64,000 nucleotides of DNA from Torymus aiolomorphi (Eukaryota > Arthropoda > Insecta > Hymenoptera > Torymidae), in the NCBI GenBank assembly GCA_036365515.1, contig CM070877.1:72848022-72912021 (forward strand). Direction: 5' to 3'. The notes beneath the pieces are model-generated. The model did no database searches. It was given only the letters and a program-made list of their open reading frames with translations, and was not told the origin of the DNA. Positions 35,323 through 48,417 of the stretch are shown here, piece after piece; the first letter of the stretch is position 1, and every line of letters starts with the position of its first letter. The position numbers were made by a program, and so were the translations under genes.

Positions 35323-36338
35323 TATAACGGAGTTCCAGGATAAAATACGGAGAAAATAAGAATCTCGGTTCTCCGTATTCTATCGAACTCGTTTGACTCT
35401 CGTTCCCGCGAATTCGTGCATCTCGAGCGTTTGTTGACATCGCTCGAATGATGTATTCGCGAGCTGCGCGCGGGGACTGCGCGACTTTGGCGGTTGCAAA
35501 GTCGCACTCGATTCATTTCTGAATCAGATTCTCTCGGGCTGTCAAACCGCGCGTACGCGAGTTAATTTGATCCTCCGCGAAGAAAACGGTATCGTGCACC
35601 CTCACCGGTGCAGAGCAGCGCCCGTACACGTACCGACCACGTAGAGCAGCGCACGTGAGCAATCCGAGCCACTCCTGGGGTTCGAAGCGTCTGTAGGTGA
35701 ACGCTGGACGTTAGGACTCGGCCTGAACACTCCTAAGTCGACCGGAGGATAAGGCTTGACGCAGGAGCGGATTCGTGAGTGAGCGACGAGGGTAGTGCAC
35801 TCCTCTCCCGGTAAGCCTCTCTGTACTTCCCGCTCAGCAATTTATTTGTGTATTTTCAACTCGCAGCGGCGAGTGATCGGTGGTGCGTTCACCGGCCCAG
35901 CGAAAATAGATACCTTGATCCACCCGCGCCGAGCGGCGGATCCCGTCTTCTTATCGGCGCGCAACGCGACGCGTTTTTGATGTAAATGTTTATTTAGAAT
36001 AGACCTTGTGTTGTGAAATAATTGAGGCTATTCTTCATTTATCGACCTTAACCTAACCTTCTCCCGGATACCGCCGCCTCTGCGGGAAAACGACTCTTCT
36101 GGTCGTTTTCATATCTGAGCATAGCAGCCGCGCGCTTTACTCTTTGAGCGCGCGTTTTTAACTCAGCGATCCAATTAGTTGGAAAGCGAAGTTCGCGTGC
36201 GATCTTCGTATTGTTTTCGGGATTCCAGGAGCAGATCTCCGGGCAAATTATTTTAGTGTGATACCCGCGGCACCGTGTTCTAGGGCATCGCTGGCCTCTG
36301 GCTTTTTGGGATCTTACCCCAGAATCCATCCCGTTACA
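35323..36338 (+). repeat. 3' LTR of copy A (long form)
   Basis: The first about 670 bases match the 5' LTR; the last about 340 (35995-36338) are absent from the 5' LTR but are clearly similar to the inverse of 39782-40080 in the solo LTR and to 49724-50060 in copy B. Confidence 0.9.
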
Positions 36339-36464
36339 GTTTCTATACAGTTTGAAATGTAAAGTTTTGTTCGTCACCAAATTTCCAGTTTTGGGAATTT
36401 AAAAAAATACTAATTTTATAAAAAAACAATTATTTTGTATATACTCCTTATTCAAAAGAGACTA

Positions 36465-37437
36465 ACAAGGAGTGTATCCCAGATCCGGGTCATGGATCCT
36501 CATTAGCTCGCAGGATCTTTCTTCTTTTACCTACAAACGAAAGCCTGTGCGATACTAGACCCTAACGCTTTGAGGATTTTGAGATACAAAGCCTTGAATT
36601 ATTTCAAAATTAAAAGGTATTTTCCACTAAAATTACAGTTTCGGCGGATGAACCTTCCTCTAATACCTATAAACAAGCATACAGATATGATTACTGGCTT
36701 GGTTATGTTATCACATGGTAAAATGTATAAAAATCTCTAATGAAAGTATCCTTAATTATTTTACATTACCTTATTTGATGATGTAAAAGCCCTTAAATTG
36801 CTTATTTGGCGATAAAACCTTGTATTTATACCTGTAAATAAGCATTCAGACATTATTATCACTTAAGTTATGGTTTTATATGGTAAAATATATTATAATT
36901 TTTCACATAACTACTTATTGTTAAATTTACATTACCTTGTTTGAAGTCATATAATGCCTTCAAGGCGACAATTGCTTATATTTCAATTTAAATGAGAAAT
37001 ATTGGGAAAGAAGGTAATGTAAATTTAACAAAATCATAACTTAAGTGATAATCTTAATGCTTATTTACAGGTATAAATGCAAGATTTTATTGCCAAATAA
37101 GCGATTTAAGGGCTTTTACGTCATCAAATAAGGTAATCTAAAATAATTAAGGATACTTTAATTAGAGATTTTTATACATTTTACCATGTGATACCATAAT
37201 CAAGCAAGTAATCATATCTGTATACTTGTTTATAGGTATTAGAGGAAGGTTCACCCGTCAAAACTGTAATTTTAGTGGAAAATACCATTCAACTTTTAAA
37301 TAATTCAAGTGCTTGTGTATCAGAATCCTCAAAGTTTTAGGGTCTAGTATCGCACAGACTTTCATTTTTAGGTAAAAGAAGAAAGATACTGCGAGCGGGT
37401 GAGGATCTATAACTCGGATCTGAGATACACTCCTTGT
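36465..37437. repeat. Foldback element with ~450 bp arms
   Basis: Arms 36465-36938 and 37011-37437 are inverse copies with tips ACAAGGAGTGTATC; the spacer is about 72 bases. The left arm has about 50 more bases than the right. No ORF and no clear target duplication. The structure is like a non-autonomous long-TIR or foldback transposon. Confidence 0.9.
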
Positions 37438-39432
37438 AAGTAGATTTTTCAGCAAGATTCCTGTCTCTAAATAAATTAGTAATCTCCTAATAAATCTAAT
37501 TTCGATTCAATAGGCTCCGCTGTTATAACATGATCAATTGCTTACCACTATTAGCAAAGCATGATATTAAAGATTTATAATATTTGATTTATAGGAAATA
37601 AGAAAATTCAGAATTCATGATATTAGAAATAAGAAAATTCACAATGTATGATATATTATAAATAAGAAAATTCATAATGCATGTTGTAAAACAGTTATGT
37701 CTAATAATACTAGTGCATGTATTGTTGCCTTATTTAGTACTATTATATACCAAAGAATTACTACTAGTATGCAATTGCAGTACATAATAGAATGTTTCTA
37801 TACAGTTTGAAATGTATAATGTTGTTTGTAAACAAATTTCCAGTTTGAAAATGGATTTTAAAAAATATTAAGTTTACAAGAAAAGAATCTTGTACCAGAA
37901 GCTAAATTACAACTTCTCGTATATTATGCATGCCCTCTGTGACTATTTTTTGGAACTAAAAGTTCCATCTACTGTTCCATATACAATAGTTGGCTCCACC
38001 TACATTATCGACTAAACCCAACATGATTTTTGTTGAGTATCACAGGGCCTTAAACACCATTTATTAATGTATTTAAACGTATTCAAGTAACTTTAATAGT
38101 TCAAGAATAATTTAATAATTTTAAAAAATTACTGTGATTGATTAAATACTACTGATTAATGTATTTAAACATATTAAACGACTTTATAAATTTTATTCCG
38201 TAAACGTTATAAGAATAAAATACTTAGATGATTTAAAACATGATTTATTTATTTCTAAGAAATACTTAAATATAAAAATATAATTTATTTATTCGAAGTA
38301 AAATTAACTAACAAAAATTTGTTTCATAAATTATGTGTTGTATTTTCCTGACAGTTTCTATTTTTTATTATTAATTCTCGTTTATTTCTATATATTAAAA
38401 TTTATTTCTATATATTCAAATTCTTTTCTGTGTATTTTTATTTTTTTCTGTTCATTTTCGTTTTTTTCTATTCCTATTGTTCCAATTCGTACTAAAAAAA
38501 GCAAGAAAAACACAACTTGGAATAAAAATAAATAGAGAAGAACAACGGTAAACAGAATGAAACAGAAAAAAAAACAGAAAAAAACAGAATATTTTCCACC
38601 AGGGTACCAATAAGGAAGTTTGCCCAGGAACTGTAAGTTTAGTTAGGAAGGAGGTTTTATCAATTTGTCGGGTTTAGAAATGCAAGAACCTTAAGAGGTG
38701 TCTTTAGGGTACCGTCTACAATGACGCAGGGTACTCACTACAATAGCTACTGCATTATAGTCTAAAAAAATTAGAGTAGCACATGTCTGTATAGAAGGAT
38801 GTGAGTGTACAGTATGCCTATAAATAATACGCAAGCATACAGTTACTTGAAAAACGCATGTTTTTGTATGTTTTCCTCTCTCGAATATGTGTTAGCTCAA
38901 ATATTCCATACTTATACAACCTTTACAATAGCTTTTCTCGGAAACTATACGTGTCATATGTCCGAATTTTGGTGACAAGCTTTTAACCATAATGATAAAT
39001 AATAGGTTAGTTTTTTTTTATGATCTTAAGAAACGTTTTCCAACAATGAATTTAAATGTTTTTTTCCGGTGATGGTTCCTATGCTTCCCATGTTCAAATG
39101 CCCCACTTTGATATTGAATATCTCAAAATCGCCACGTGTCATCTCTTGGAAATTTCGCACACGCATGGGCATCGGCAAGACGAACATGTGCTCGAAGTTT
39201 CAAAAGGATCCTAAGAAACTTGTTTTTTGACACAACTACCTTAATAAATAAAAGTATTACAATGTAATGCTAAGCCAGATCCTGGTTATAATTTGCTGGT
39301 AGGACTTATTCGTGCAATATTAGGGACTTTCTAAATTTGGTAAAATATAGAAAACTAAATGAACGGGAACAAGTATTTTGTATTAACTAATATAATTAAT
39401 TATTAATTGGATTATTATGAGTAGAATAATAT
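37438..39432. other. AT-rich spacer; includes paralogous empty insertion site
   Basis: 37770-37870 (TAGAATGTTTCTATACAGTT core) matches the joined flanks of copy A. Tandem-like ATAAGAAAATTCA repeats occur at 37600-37680. A strongly T-rich stretch with simple repeats lies at 38335-38590. 38600-39430 has no recognisable feature or ORF. Confidence 0.5.
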
Positions 39433-39781
39433 GGCTACACTGAAAAAAATATTTCTTGAAATCAACTAAATTTTCTTAAAATCTAATAAATTATTTATTA
39501 GAATACTACTATTTAAATATTTCTTTAACTTAATAAAATTTATTTACTTATGCTAAAGAAATATTTATCTATATTAAATAAATATTTATTAACTAGTGTC
39601 AATAGATTTAGTAAAAATGAGTAATTATTTAGTTAATTTAACAAGTTCTAATAATTGACTTAAGTAAAGATTTATTTGTACTAATTAAATATTTTGTTAA
39701 TTTAAATGCACGCACTCATTATAATAAATATTTATTTATTAATATAAGGAAAATATTATTTTGATTTGAGAAATTATTTAG

Positions 39782-40950
<1,169 letters not shown>

Positions 40951-41749
40951 TTAGTTAATTTAAAATTCTTAATTATTTCAACTAAGAAAATATTTACTTT
41001 TATGTATAATATATTTTGTGACTTTTAATATATGCAAGTATTAAATTAACTATCTATTTATTAGTATTAAAAAAATATAATCTTAATTAAAAAAATTACT
41101 TATTTGTTTTAAATTTCCAATTATTAGATTTAAGAAACTATTAATTAACTTACAATAAATATTTTATTATTTTCATGTAAAACAACTAGCAAAATCGTAT
41201 TAATTAAAATTATTATATATTTATTCATTTAAAATAGATGTGCCTATAAATCAACTAATTATTTAATTGCATACAAAATTTATTTTATTAAATTTAAGAA
41301 ATGCGGAAGAGATCGAAATCTTTTTTTAAATATTAATAATTGTACTTTATATTATACTATTCAAGAGTTTAAAACGAAACAAAGATTTACTTGTTTTAAA
41401 TAAATATTTCTTACAATTAATAAAATAATAAAAAAGTAAAATGAAAAACATTTGCTGAATTCTATTTCACTTATTTAGTTGGTCTCTCCAAGTCAATTAC
41501 AGTATTGTAACTGATTATTTTTATTTGATCTGAAACAGACATGTAATTTATTAAATACAGATATTTATTACTTATTTTTATATTCCAGTTTGTAATGTTC
41601 GCTATCTACGTTATCGACACACAACACACTAAAGTATTTTTCTTTTACAGAAGTGATGAAAACTAATATATATTCATTTTGTACAGTTTTCTCTAAGAAA
41701 CGCATTAAGTATAGTACACATTAATTAATAATATTTGAAAAAAATCGCA

Positions 41750-41832
41750 GAGAAAAATCCAACGGGGATTCGAACCTGGGTCGCTCGAGTTAATACGCAG
41801 ACACGCTATCCATTACGCTATCGCACGCTTGT
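41750..41832 (-). tRNA. tRNA-like sequence (pseudogene or SINE head)
   Basis: On the minus strand an A-box TAGCGTAATGG (41820-41810) and a perfect B-box GGTTCGAATCC (41776-41766) have tRNA spacing. The anticodon stem and T-stem do not pair properly (T-arm CCAGG against CCCCG), so it is not a working tRNA. It could still serve as an RNA polymerase III promoter of a short element. Confidence 0.55.
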
Positions 41833-42272
41833 AAAGACGCAGTCGATGTTCGTATATAACGTGCATTCATTAATATGCGAATAATATACTTTATTGGTTT
41901 TAGGAAGAATTTAGAAGCAAAAGTATGATTGTTATTATTATCTAAACAATAGTTATTAAAATAAAAACGTAATCAATATTTATTGAATACAACTAATTTT
42001 AATACTTTATGGAAAATCGATTTCAGATCTTTACACAAACAAGGGTTAGAAATTTATTTGTATAATACTTTTATTATTATTATAATTTATAGATGTCAAA
42101 GATTTTTTTTTCTATAAATTGAATGATTTTTCAATGCATAAGCCTAATGAAAAACCGAGTAATGAAGTAAAAAACATAATGTTGATAAGGTAGAAATCTA
42201 TTTTTTTAATAAATATTTCATGTGTTTGACTGAAATTTATTAAAATTAAACACAGTATTTATTCAAGTACTA

Positions 42273-43548
42273 GGGTAAGTGTGCCAGTTACTGTGCCCCT
42301 TAAGGCGATGTCCGTAGTATTTAATCAATTACTATTTTTTTTTTCAATTTTTGATCATCTTAAGACCTTTATATAATAATTATATATTCTGTGAGCAAAA
42401 TAAACACCTTTTTAATACAATATTATGTAAGGAATATTAAATAATTAATAAAATAACAGCATAAGCCTTTGCATCAGTTACTGTATCATTAATTTAGTTA
42501 CTCCATGTCAGTTAGTGTACATTGTTTTAATTACTGTGTGTCAGTTAGTGTACATTGTTTTAAGTACTGTGTGTCAGTTAGTGTACATTGTTTTAATTAC
42601 TGTGTGTCACTTAGTCTACAGTGTTTTAATTAATGTGCCTTAGATTCTGGACACTGTATTTAATCCTGTGTCTTTTTTTCTCACTCATCTGCATCTGCAG
42701 AAACTATATAAAATATATTTGAACATGAAATTTGTTTTTTTTTTTATTATATTTAGTAGACTCCCTACTGGAAATCATCAATTTCTCTCCCATTGGTGAA
42801 ACGATTTTTCGAACCTTTTCTAGTGTTTTCACTCAACTTGGCTTTCATAAAATGGGAGAGAAATGGATGATTTCCAGCAGGGCTATGATTTACTTCGTAT
42901 AGAAGTACTTACTTATTATAGAAGAAAATAAAATAAAGATGGGAATAAAATATATTATTTTTAAATATATTAAAAACGGTGTTATTTGCTCTGTGGGTAA
43001 GCAACGAACGTCAAAGTTGACTTGCACAGGCGACGAAACATGAGAAAGTAAGGTTAGCGTAGCCTACCGCGAAGGGGCACAGTAACTAAATACATTCATG
43101 AAAACTTGTCCAGTTACTGTGCACAGTAACAGAAACATGCCGAAAATTCGTTTTAGTTACTGGATTATATTAAATTAAACAATAATATTAATCAAAACTA
43201 CTTTTTTATTGTTCTTTTGTCAAGTAGATGGGTTTTATAAACATTAAGTGTATTTTTTTATTATGAAAAATGTTATTTTTATAGTTTTTCAATCACTATT
43301 GTATAGGCATATTCTTAAGCGTTTCGATGAGAAAATCATAGAAATCACGATGAGAAATTTAATAAACTATTTTAAATATATTATAAAAATAATTAAATCA
43401 TACTGTGGGTTTAACAATAAAAAGTATGAATTGAACAATATATAAAAATTTAGATATTTATGATTAAATGTAATTATACTCTACTGTAAATGAAAATGAT
43501 TTAAGGGCACAGTAACTGAAGCGGGCACAGTAACTGGCATACTTACCC
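42273..43548. mobile_element. Non-autonomous DNA transposon with TA target duplication
   Basis: 1276 bp flanked by TA (42271-42272, 43549-43550). Terminal inverted repeats begin GGGTAAGTRTGCCAGTTACT. The word CAGTTACTGT(G) recurs at the ends and inside (for example 43120, 43140, 43505, 43527). About 36 bp tandem repeats with CAGTTAGTGTACATTG lie at 42480-42640. TA duplication suggests a Tc1/mariner-pogo type (inference). No transposase ORF. Confidence 0.85.
42764..42881. repeat. Small inverted repeat nested in the TA-flanked element
   Basis: Arms CCTACTGGAAATCATC... (42764-42793) and the inverse (42852-42881), spacer 58 bases. Probably a separate MITE. Confidence 0.8.
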
Positions 43549-43633
43549 TATTACCTAAATATTTATTGAAATTAACAAAATCTATCTAGTTAGTAATTAT
43601 ATATTTCTCTGTACCAAATAAATATTTGTTTAA

Positions 43634-44164
43634 GGACGTTCTCCGGCTCAACTTCATCAATATCGCAAAAATTGTGATCTAAAAATATTATTTATGATGG
43701 AAACCCTCCATAAGTCTCTATACACTACTCTAAAAATAATAAATGACGACGTAAGAAAAAAGATGTCAATACGATATTTTAAATAAATACCACTTACACG
43801 GTGTGACTATATGTAGATATATAAATAACATGGTTGTTTTTCTTTATATCGCTATGTCTCCGAAATTAATACCGCTTGCCATATTGAAAATTATACCATA
43901 TTATTCCTCTCGATTTCTAGTTTTATATCCCATGGTTGAAAAAAAATCACAAAGAAAACTTTTTTTACAGAAAATTAAAATGTATTTTTCCAACGAGCTT
44001 AGATAGGAATCCCATGTTAACGCTGAAACTTTGAAATAAAATATTTTTATTTTGAATACCGATTTGGACGTGGGGCTTTGAAGCATGTACTAAGGACTAA
44101 AAATCAAACATTTTCTGCAAGTTCCAGGAAAATCAGAAGAAAATCGTTTTCTCGGAGAACGTCC
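43634..44164. mobile_element. TTAA-flanked MITE, 531 bp
   Basis: TTAA at 43630-43633 and 44165-44168 brackets inverted tips GGACGTTCTCCG and CGGAGAACGTCC. It has no coding capacity; the small ORFs inside are not supported. TTAA suggests piggyBac-type mobilisation. The sequence is unrelated to the MITE at 14139. Confidence 0.8.
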
Positions 44165-44427
44165 TTAATACATAAAATTTATGTATCTAAATTCTAATTA
44201 CTTGACTTGAGTATATATTAATCTACATTTATAAAAATTGTATTAGTTTCAATACATAGATTTTTAGAAATGAATACTCATTTATTATTGATACAGTTTG
44301 TGAACTTAACAAATATATATTTTGTATAGATAAATATGTAATTATTAACTACAGAGATTTTGCTGATTCGAATAAGTATTTAAAAATTAGTATTTGAATA
44401 AATACTTTATTAAAATTTAATAAATTT

Positions 44428-44935
44428 TAGTTGAATTTATGAAATATTTTTTCAGTATAATTATTTTGGAAGTTCTATGAAGTTAATATTTTCTCAAGTG
44501 AAACAATTACTCAGTAATCTGTGTACTTATTTGCAATAAATGTTTATTAATATTATAATAATTTAGTTGCATTTGCATGTATGTGCAAAAATATTTATTA
44601 CTATTGAAATCATAATTATTATTATTAAATGATTAATTATTTAAAAAATGAGGTGTTTACGATTATTTTGAATAAATATTTATTATGTCAGTGTATTTAT
44701 GTACTTTAAAATAATTTTTTTATTCAATGAAATAAATATTTACTTATATTTAGAAATAACTTTTATCAGAGACATTGAATAAAATTTTTTACAATAATAA
44801 AGCATTTATTGCAAATAAGTACACAGATGACTCAGTAATGGTTTCAGTTGAGAGAATATTTACTTAATAGATCTTCCGAAATAATTATACTGAGAAAATA
44901 TTTTAGAAATTCAACTAAAATGTTGTAAAATTAAA
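44428..44935. repeat. AT-rich inverted-repeat element
   Basis: Arms of about 110-130 bases, 44428-44540 against 44800-44935, share ACTCAGTAAT and TTTTAGTTGAATTT words in inverse. The right half with its inner part is repeated at 48560-48905 and partly at 49440-49720, so this is a local repeat family. Confidence 0.75.
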
Positions 44936-45004
44936 AAAAAAGTATGTCTTGAAATAGTACTATTTAAATATATATTTAAATTTTATATATATATATATAT
45001 AAAA

Positions 45005-45238
45005 TATACACTTATCGGGGTTTATGTAGCCCAAGACTGTATATTAGTACCTGCAGCCCAGAGTTCCCTATGGCAAGTGACTAAAGAAATAATGGACCCT
45101 GGGGGTTATAGTCTCTAGGTCGGGCCGCATAAATCCCTATATTTAGAAATATTATGAAATCCGGGCTGCATAATCAAAATCGGGCTCTATAAACCCCTAT
45201 ATATAAAAAACGGGCTTTATAAACCCCTTTCGAGAAAT
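45005..45238 (+). repeat. GGGCTNNATAAACCCC repeat unit, copy 1
   Basis: About 235 bases flanked by TA arrays, with several GGGCTNNATAAACCCC words and imperfect inverted ends (CGGGGTTTATGTAGCCC and GGGCTTTATAAACCCC). The inverse copy is at 47853-48084, and a partial copy is at about 46527-46588. Confidence 0.85.
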
Positions 45239-45256
45239 GTGTGTATATATATATAT

Positions 45257-45300
45257 ACTAGTGGGGCTTCGCCCCCCTGCTCGCTCCGCTCGCCAACCCC
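45257..45300 (-). mobile_element. Helitron-like 3' terminus
   Basis: On the minus strand a GC-rich run ends in the hairpin GGGGC-GAA-GCCCC followed by ACTAG and T. A short hairpin a few bases before CTRR, inserted 5' of T, is the Helitron 3' end pattern. The rest of the element to the right is not delimited. Confidence 0.6.
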
Positions 45301-45423
45301 GATGTGTTGTAATTATAATAAAAAATGTTTTAAATTGTATACTTAGGAATAATTTTATAACGAAAGATATAAATGTATAATTGTCAGAAGGATCCCATTG
45401 GAAAAATGTTTGTAAAGATAAGA

Positions 45424-45793
45424 AATGTATAATATATAAGTTATATATATATTTAACAGTTTTCCACGCCACCTTAGAGGTACTGTGGATAGGCGCGTTG
45501 GATTTTTTTTTAAAGTGGCATCCCTCGCCAATAGCCCTGCGTAACCACTTTCGATGTTTAATTTTAAATTGGTATACTTTTTATATATGACTTATTTTAC
45601 TACATATTTTTCATGTATTATTTACTAAATAATAGTTAAAATTTACAAAAATTTTGATAATTTTTCATTTGGGAAAATATTTCTTTAACATATTCTTTAA
45701 TGTTTTACTTTTTTGTATGCTTTTCATAATTAGGAAACATATATTTATTGTTCCTTTTATATGTATTTTAGCATTATATGTTAAAATTATGTA

Positions 45794-45833
<40 letters not shown>

Positions 45834-46056
45834 TAATTAAAAAAAAATATTAATAGTAATCATTTTTTTTAGATAATCAATATAATTAATCTGTAAAAAG
45901 TTCATAATAACAGAAAGAAAGGATAATGAAATAGTGGTTATGTAGGGCTCCAGGCGAAGGATGCCACTTTAAACAAAATCCAACGCGCCTATTCACAGTA
46001 CCTCTCGGGTGGCGTGGAAAACTGTTAATAGTATATAAGTTATATATTATACATTT
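45424..46056. mobile_element. Foldback MITE, ~633 bp
   Basis: Arms 45424-45548 and 45934-46056 are inverse copies (core AACAGTTTTCCACGCCACC, then AGGCGCGTTGGATTTT and TAAAGTGGCATCC). The loop is AT-rich with a (TA)n tract at 45798-45828. No ORF. Confidence 0.85.
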
Positions 46057-46414
46057 ATATACTGATAATGATTAATAGAATTATTTCTAACTATAAAACA
46101 ATTCCAAAAGAATTGCTTCTAAAAATTTTTCTAACAGGAAAATTTATATAAAGCTATTGTTAAAGAATAAAAATCCAACAGTTCCTTCAAGGTGACATAG
46201 CATTTCATTTCAATCAAAATTTTTTTCTTCCCAATATTAAATTTTACATAAATTTGTTTCCTACTTTATGACATTGTTTAAGAGACATTGAGGGGGGGGG
46301 GGCTAGGATGGAGCTGAGGGGGGCGCTGAGGTGGGAGTGAGGTGGGGCTACATGGTAACATTCATCTATATAATATAGGAAGATATATATATATATATTT
46401 ACATATATACATAA

Positions 46415-46629
46415 GCGTTATTTCTGGGAGGAAAAAATGTATATAACTGTTATTTCCGGGACGGACTGTTATTTCTGGGACGTCCCGGAAAAGAAAAAGG
46501 TAAATTTACGTTATTTCCGGGCCCGTGCTAGAGTCTATAACCCCAGGGTCCATTATTTCTTTAGTCACTTGTATATAGCAACTCTGAAAGAATAAACTAT
46601 AGAACACTGTATAATCCCGGAAATAACGC
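46415..46629. repeat. Small element with GCGTTATTTCTGGGA inverted ends
   Basis: Left tip GCGTTATTTCTGGGA (46415-46429), right tip TCCCGGAAATAACGC (46615-46629). The motif GTTATTTCCGGG repeats inside, and a piece of the GGGCTNNATAAACCCC family lies within it. Confidence 0.7.
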
Positions 46630-46630
46630 C

Positions 46631-46631
<1 letters not shown>

Positions 46632-46726
<95 letters not shown>
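46632..46726. repeat. (TA)n microsatellite
   Basis: About 46 TA units directly before the solo-LTR-like block. Confidence 0.98.
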
Positions 46727-46729
<3 letters not shown>

Positions 46730-47843
46730 CACGGCCTGCCGTACTCACGTCGGTAATAAATCGGCAATAAATAAGTTCGTGGCAACCAACGTTAGATTGC
46801 GCGTCGATGCAGTATTGGAGCTGTATTGAGAGCATGACGAAGGTGCCGGCGGAGACGTGACCGGCATCAATGTTGTTGTTATCGTTCGGACAGAAACGCT
46901 CGCGTTTCCCGCGATAAGTAGTGAAGTGTTTCACTGTTTCAACCTCAGGAATGCAGGCGTGATGCATCCTGAGGCTAATATTATTGTTCGAGGGACGTAT
47001 TATTCTGTACTTTCGACGGAAACACGAGAAGAACTCAGAGATAGTGATAGATAGTGCTACAGGCTAGGATCACCTGTCGCACTCTCAAACCAGCAACATC
47101 CTCATGCAGTAAGGCTGTTCGCCTGGCATGAGAGCAGCAGAGAGTATCACGAGAGTTGATAGCACGAAGCCAGATGAGTAGCGAGGATATCCGCGAGCAA
47201 CCTAGGCCACACCGTATGAATCTAACCTACAATAACGGTAAGCGTGCACGTATCACTCGCGTAGACGACGAGTACGTGACGTAGAATACCGCACACGTGA
47301 GGCGTATTATACCTTACGTGCGCGGCGTAAATTACCGCGAGCGTGACGTCAGTCTCCGAGGCAGCTGACGTCAGAGGTAATGTGCTGGCGCACCGGTTAG
47401 ATAGGGAATACGCAAACCTAAATTCATTTCTTTTATATTTCTGATCCATTATGACACCACAACTTCTTTTATTTAATAAACAATAGTCTTTTATTATTAA
47501 CTTTAACTTGCCCGAGTTATTATTTCGCGACCTTAGTCATTCCCCGTTCCCCGCCGCCTCCGCGGTCGTTACGTAAGGGAATACGTATCGTTTCATCTGA
47601 GCAGCCGGCACACGAACCAGTGACCAGGAGAGGAGTTCGAGTTACTGGTGAGAAACAAAGCGCGAGTCTTCGACTTGCGTGTTGCACGCTAAGTAACCAG
47701 ATTAGGTTAACATTGCACGACGTTGTAGCGTCTGTTACCTAATCTGGCTATTACATCTCCGGGAGTTGAACCGAGAGATACGGAATTGAACCGCTAACGT
47801 ACGCAGGTGAAACGTGCCTTAGCCCGAAAATCCACCCCGTGAC
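46727..47843. mobile_element. Solo-LTR-like block
   Basis: 1117 bp, GC-rich against its TA-rich surroundings, starting TGTCACGGCC and ending CCCCGTGAC, so the tips are inverse over 7 bases. It has AATAAA at 47475 (47475-47480 region), as an LTR would. Target duplication cannot be judged because both flanks are TA arrays. Canonical CA end is not present; the assignment is moderate. Confidence 0.55.
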
Positions 47844-47852
47844 TATATATAT

Positions 47853-48079
47853 ATTTCTCGAAAGGGGTTTATAAAGCCCGTTTTTTTATATATAGGGGTT
47901 TATCCAGCCCGATTTTGATTATGCAGTCCGGGCTTCATAATATTTCTAAATATAGGGGTTTATGCGGCCCGACCTAGAGTCTATAACCCCAGGGTCCATT
48001 ATTTCTTTAGTCACTTGCCATAGGTAACTCTGGGCTGTAGGTACTAATATACAGTTTTGGGCTACATAAACCCCGATAA

Positions 48080-48084
<5 letters not shown>
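47853..48084 (-). repeat. GGGCTNNATAAACCCC repeat unit, copy 2 (inverted)
   Basis: Inverse of 45005-45238 with about 90% identity by eye, also bordered by TA arrays. Confidence 0.85.

Positions 48085-48163
<79 letters not shown>
48083..48163. repeat. (TA)n microsatellite
   Basis: About 40 TA units. A second array of about 46 units follows at 48316-48409. The 150 bases between them hold several TTTTGAGGAT words and no ORF. Confidence 0.97.
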
Positions 48164-48165
<2 letters not shown>

Positions 48166-48312
48166 AATGCAGCTTTTGAGGACTATATCAGCACGGATTC
48201 GATACTTTGAGGATTTTTCGGACTTTTGAGGATATCCTCAAAATTCCTCCGGTATGAAACGGTACTTTTGAGGATTTATATTAATACCTTCAGCGCAGAG
48301 AGGAAGTTATTT

Positions 48313-48417
<105 letters not shown>

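Larger units (their letters stand above)
31853..36338 (+). mobile_element. Gag-only LTR retrotransposon, copy A
   Basis: 4486 bp with duplicated target GTTT (31849-31852 and 36339-36342). Outer ends are TATAACGG and CCCGTTACA. It has a 691 bp 5' LTR, a primer site, one gag-like gene (33314-35254), a polypurine tract GGGAGAAGGG (35313-35322) and a 1016 bp 3' LTR. No protease, RT or integrase is detectable in any frame. Flanks match the empty paralogous site at 37770-37870, which confirms the ends. A second copy in opposite orientation lies at 49724-54124. It probably moves by borrowing pol from another Gypsy-type element (inference). Confidence 0.9.

Noticed and set aside
36048..36380. 110-codon minus ORF
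   Set aside because: Within the long-LTR tail shared with the solo LTR; the corresponding frame is not kept in the other copies.
41750..41832. Functional tRNA gene
   Set aside because: A- and B-boxes are good but anticodon stem and T-stem do not pair; kept only as tRNA-like.
46506..46967. 153-codon minus ORF with YIYIYI run
   Set aside because: Produced by the (TA)n array and the adjoining LTR-like block.
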